Virus record (IMG/VR): IMGVR_UViG_3300047300_000614
Coordinates: 1 to 54,054 of that record
Reading direction: 5' to 3' (one strand)
Length of the DNA stretch: 54,054 nucleotides
From: a virus
The notes under the pieces are model-generated. The model was not told the DNA's origin. It ran no database searches and saw nothing but the letters and a program-made list of their open reading frames with translations. Within the stretch, counting starts at the first letter, position 1. The number at the start of each line of letters is the position of its first letter. A program made the position numbers and the translations under genes. Positions 53,860-54,054 of the stretch are shown in pieces.

Positions 53860-54054
53860 TTAACAAGTAGGAGTTGAAGGGCAGAATACTAAACTAGCAG
53901 TATTACTAACTGCACAGTTAAATGTAATATCTTCTGGTACGCAGTTGCTTTGACCACAATCTACTACATCGTATTTTGTATAGTCAAGATAAGCTGATGC
54001 TTGTCCAGCAGGGATTGTAATAGTTTGTGTATAAACAGGATCTACACCACCCCA
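53860..54054 (-). CDS. Partial tail/adhesin protein, C-terminal 64 residues
   Basis: An open frame runs in from the right edge and ends TAA at 53860-53862. The visible end includes PVYTQTITIPAGQASAYLDY and FNCAVSNTASLVFCPSTPTC, with several cysteines and beta-strand pattern, like the adhesin that follows. The rest lies outside the window. Stop and next ATG are two bases apart, which supports co-transcription. Confidence 0.6.
   Translation of the reverse strand, partial: WGGVDPVYTQTITIPAGQASAYLDYTKYDVVDCGQSNCVPEDITFNCAVSNTASLVFCPSTPTC

Noticed and set aside
1-54054. Recoding of TAG as an amino acid, as in some crAss-like phages
   Set aside because: TAG ends genes at 635, 3907, 7652 and 8656 at sensible lengths, and giant frames up to 4,902 codons stay open with the standard code.
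1-54054. CRISPR arrays, insertion sequences, integrase or attachment sites
   Set aside because: No regularly spaced repeats, transposase or recombinase motifs were seen; intergenic space is too small for such elements.

Overview
The window looks like about half of the genome of a tailed double-stranded DNA phage infecting a Bacteroidota host, most likely a crAss-like phage (order Crassvirales). Reasons for this placement: (i) a 4,902-residue protein carries the DFDID catalytic loop typical of the virion RNA polymerase of crAss-like phages; (ii) the order of small ring-type proteins, a ~1,500-residue muzzle/stabilization-type protein, several ~1,000-residue cargo proteins and then the giant polymerase matches that group; (iii) the DNA is AT-rich with A-rich leaders instead of Shine-Dalgarno sites, and at least one promoter fits the Bacteroidota TTG-N19-TAnnTTTG form. 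Standard stop codons are used, and TAG ends several genes. Family names below come from reading motifs by eye; no database search was run.

Layout. Bases 51-12968 (+ strand) are a compact replication, recombination and nucleotide module: unknown protein, DnaB-like helicase, unknown protein, Sak4-like annealing ATPase, probable SSB, terminator, DnaG-like primase, GIY-YIG nuclease, a run of small overlapping genes, PD-(D/E)XK exonuclease, two unknown proteins, terminator, family B DNA polymerase, HAD phosphatase, dUTPase, cyclic-phosphate-type receiver protein, dNMP kinase, a promoter-plus-terminator segment that could make a small RNA, and a 67-residue protein. Bases 12979-54054 (- strand, so read right to left) are virion genes: the end of a tail protein, a Calx-beta/FN3-like adhesin, a metallophosphoesterase, three ring/collar-type proteins, the muzzle-type protein, four cargo proteins (two carrying peptidoglycan-active domains), the giant polymerase polyprotein and a 1,616-residue nuclease-bearing protein. 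The two strands converge at 12952-12981 on one hairpin that overlaps both stop codons.

How it works together. The + module would copy the genome (helicase, primase, polymerase), recombine it (Sak4, SSB, exonuclease) and manage the dNTP pool (dUTPase, dNMP kinase, HAD). The - module builds the tail and the cargo injected with DNA. The cargo includes wall-cleaving domains (lysozyme-like, M15-like, L,D-transpeptidase-like) and a polyprotein combining zincin, RNA polymerase, ASCH, a second zincin and an SF1 helicase.

The most unusual points are that giant polyprotein, a repeated composite promoter-like element (GTTT-N6-8-AAAC, a short spacer, then ATATTTT) in three gaps of the virion operon, and short terminal motifs shared between cargo proteins that could be packaging signals.
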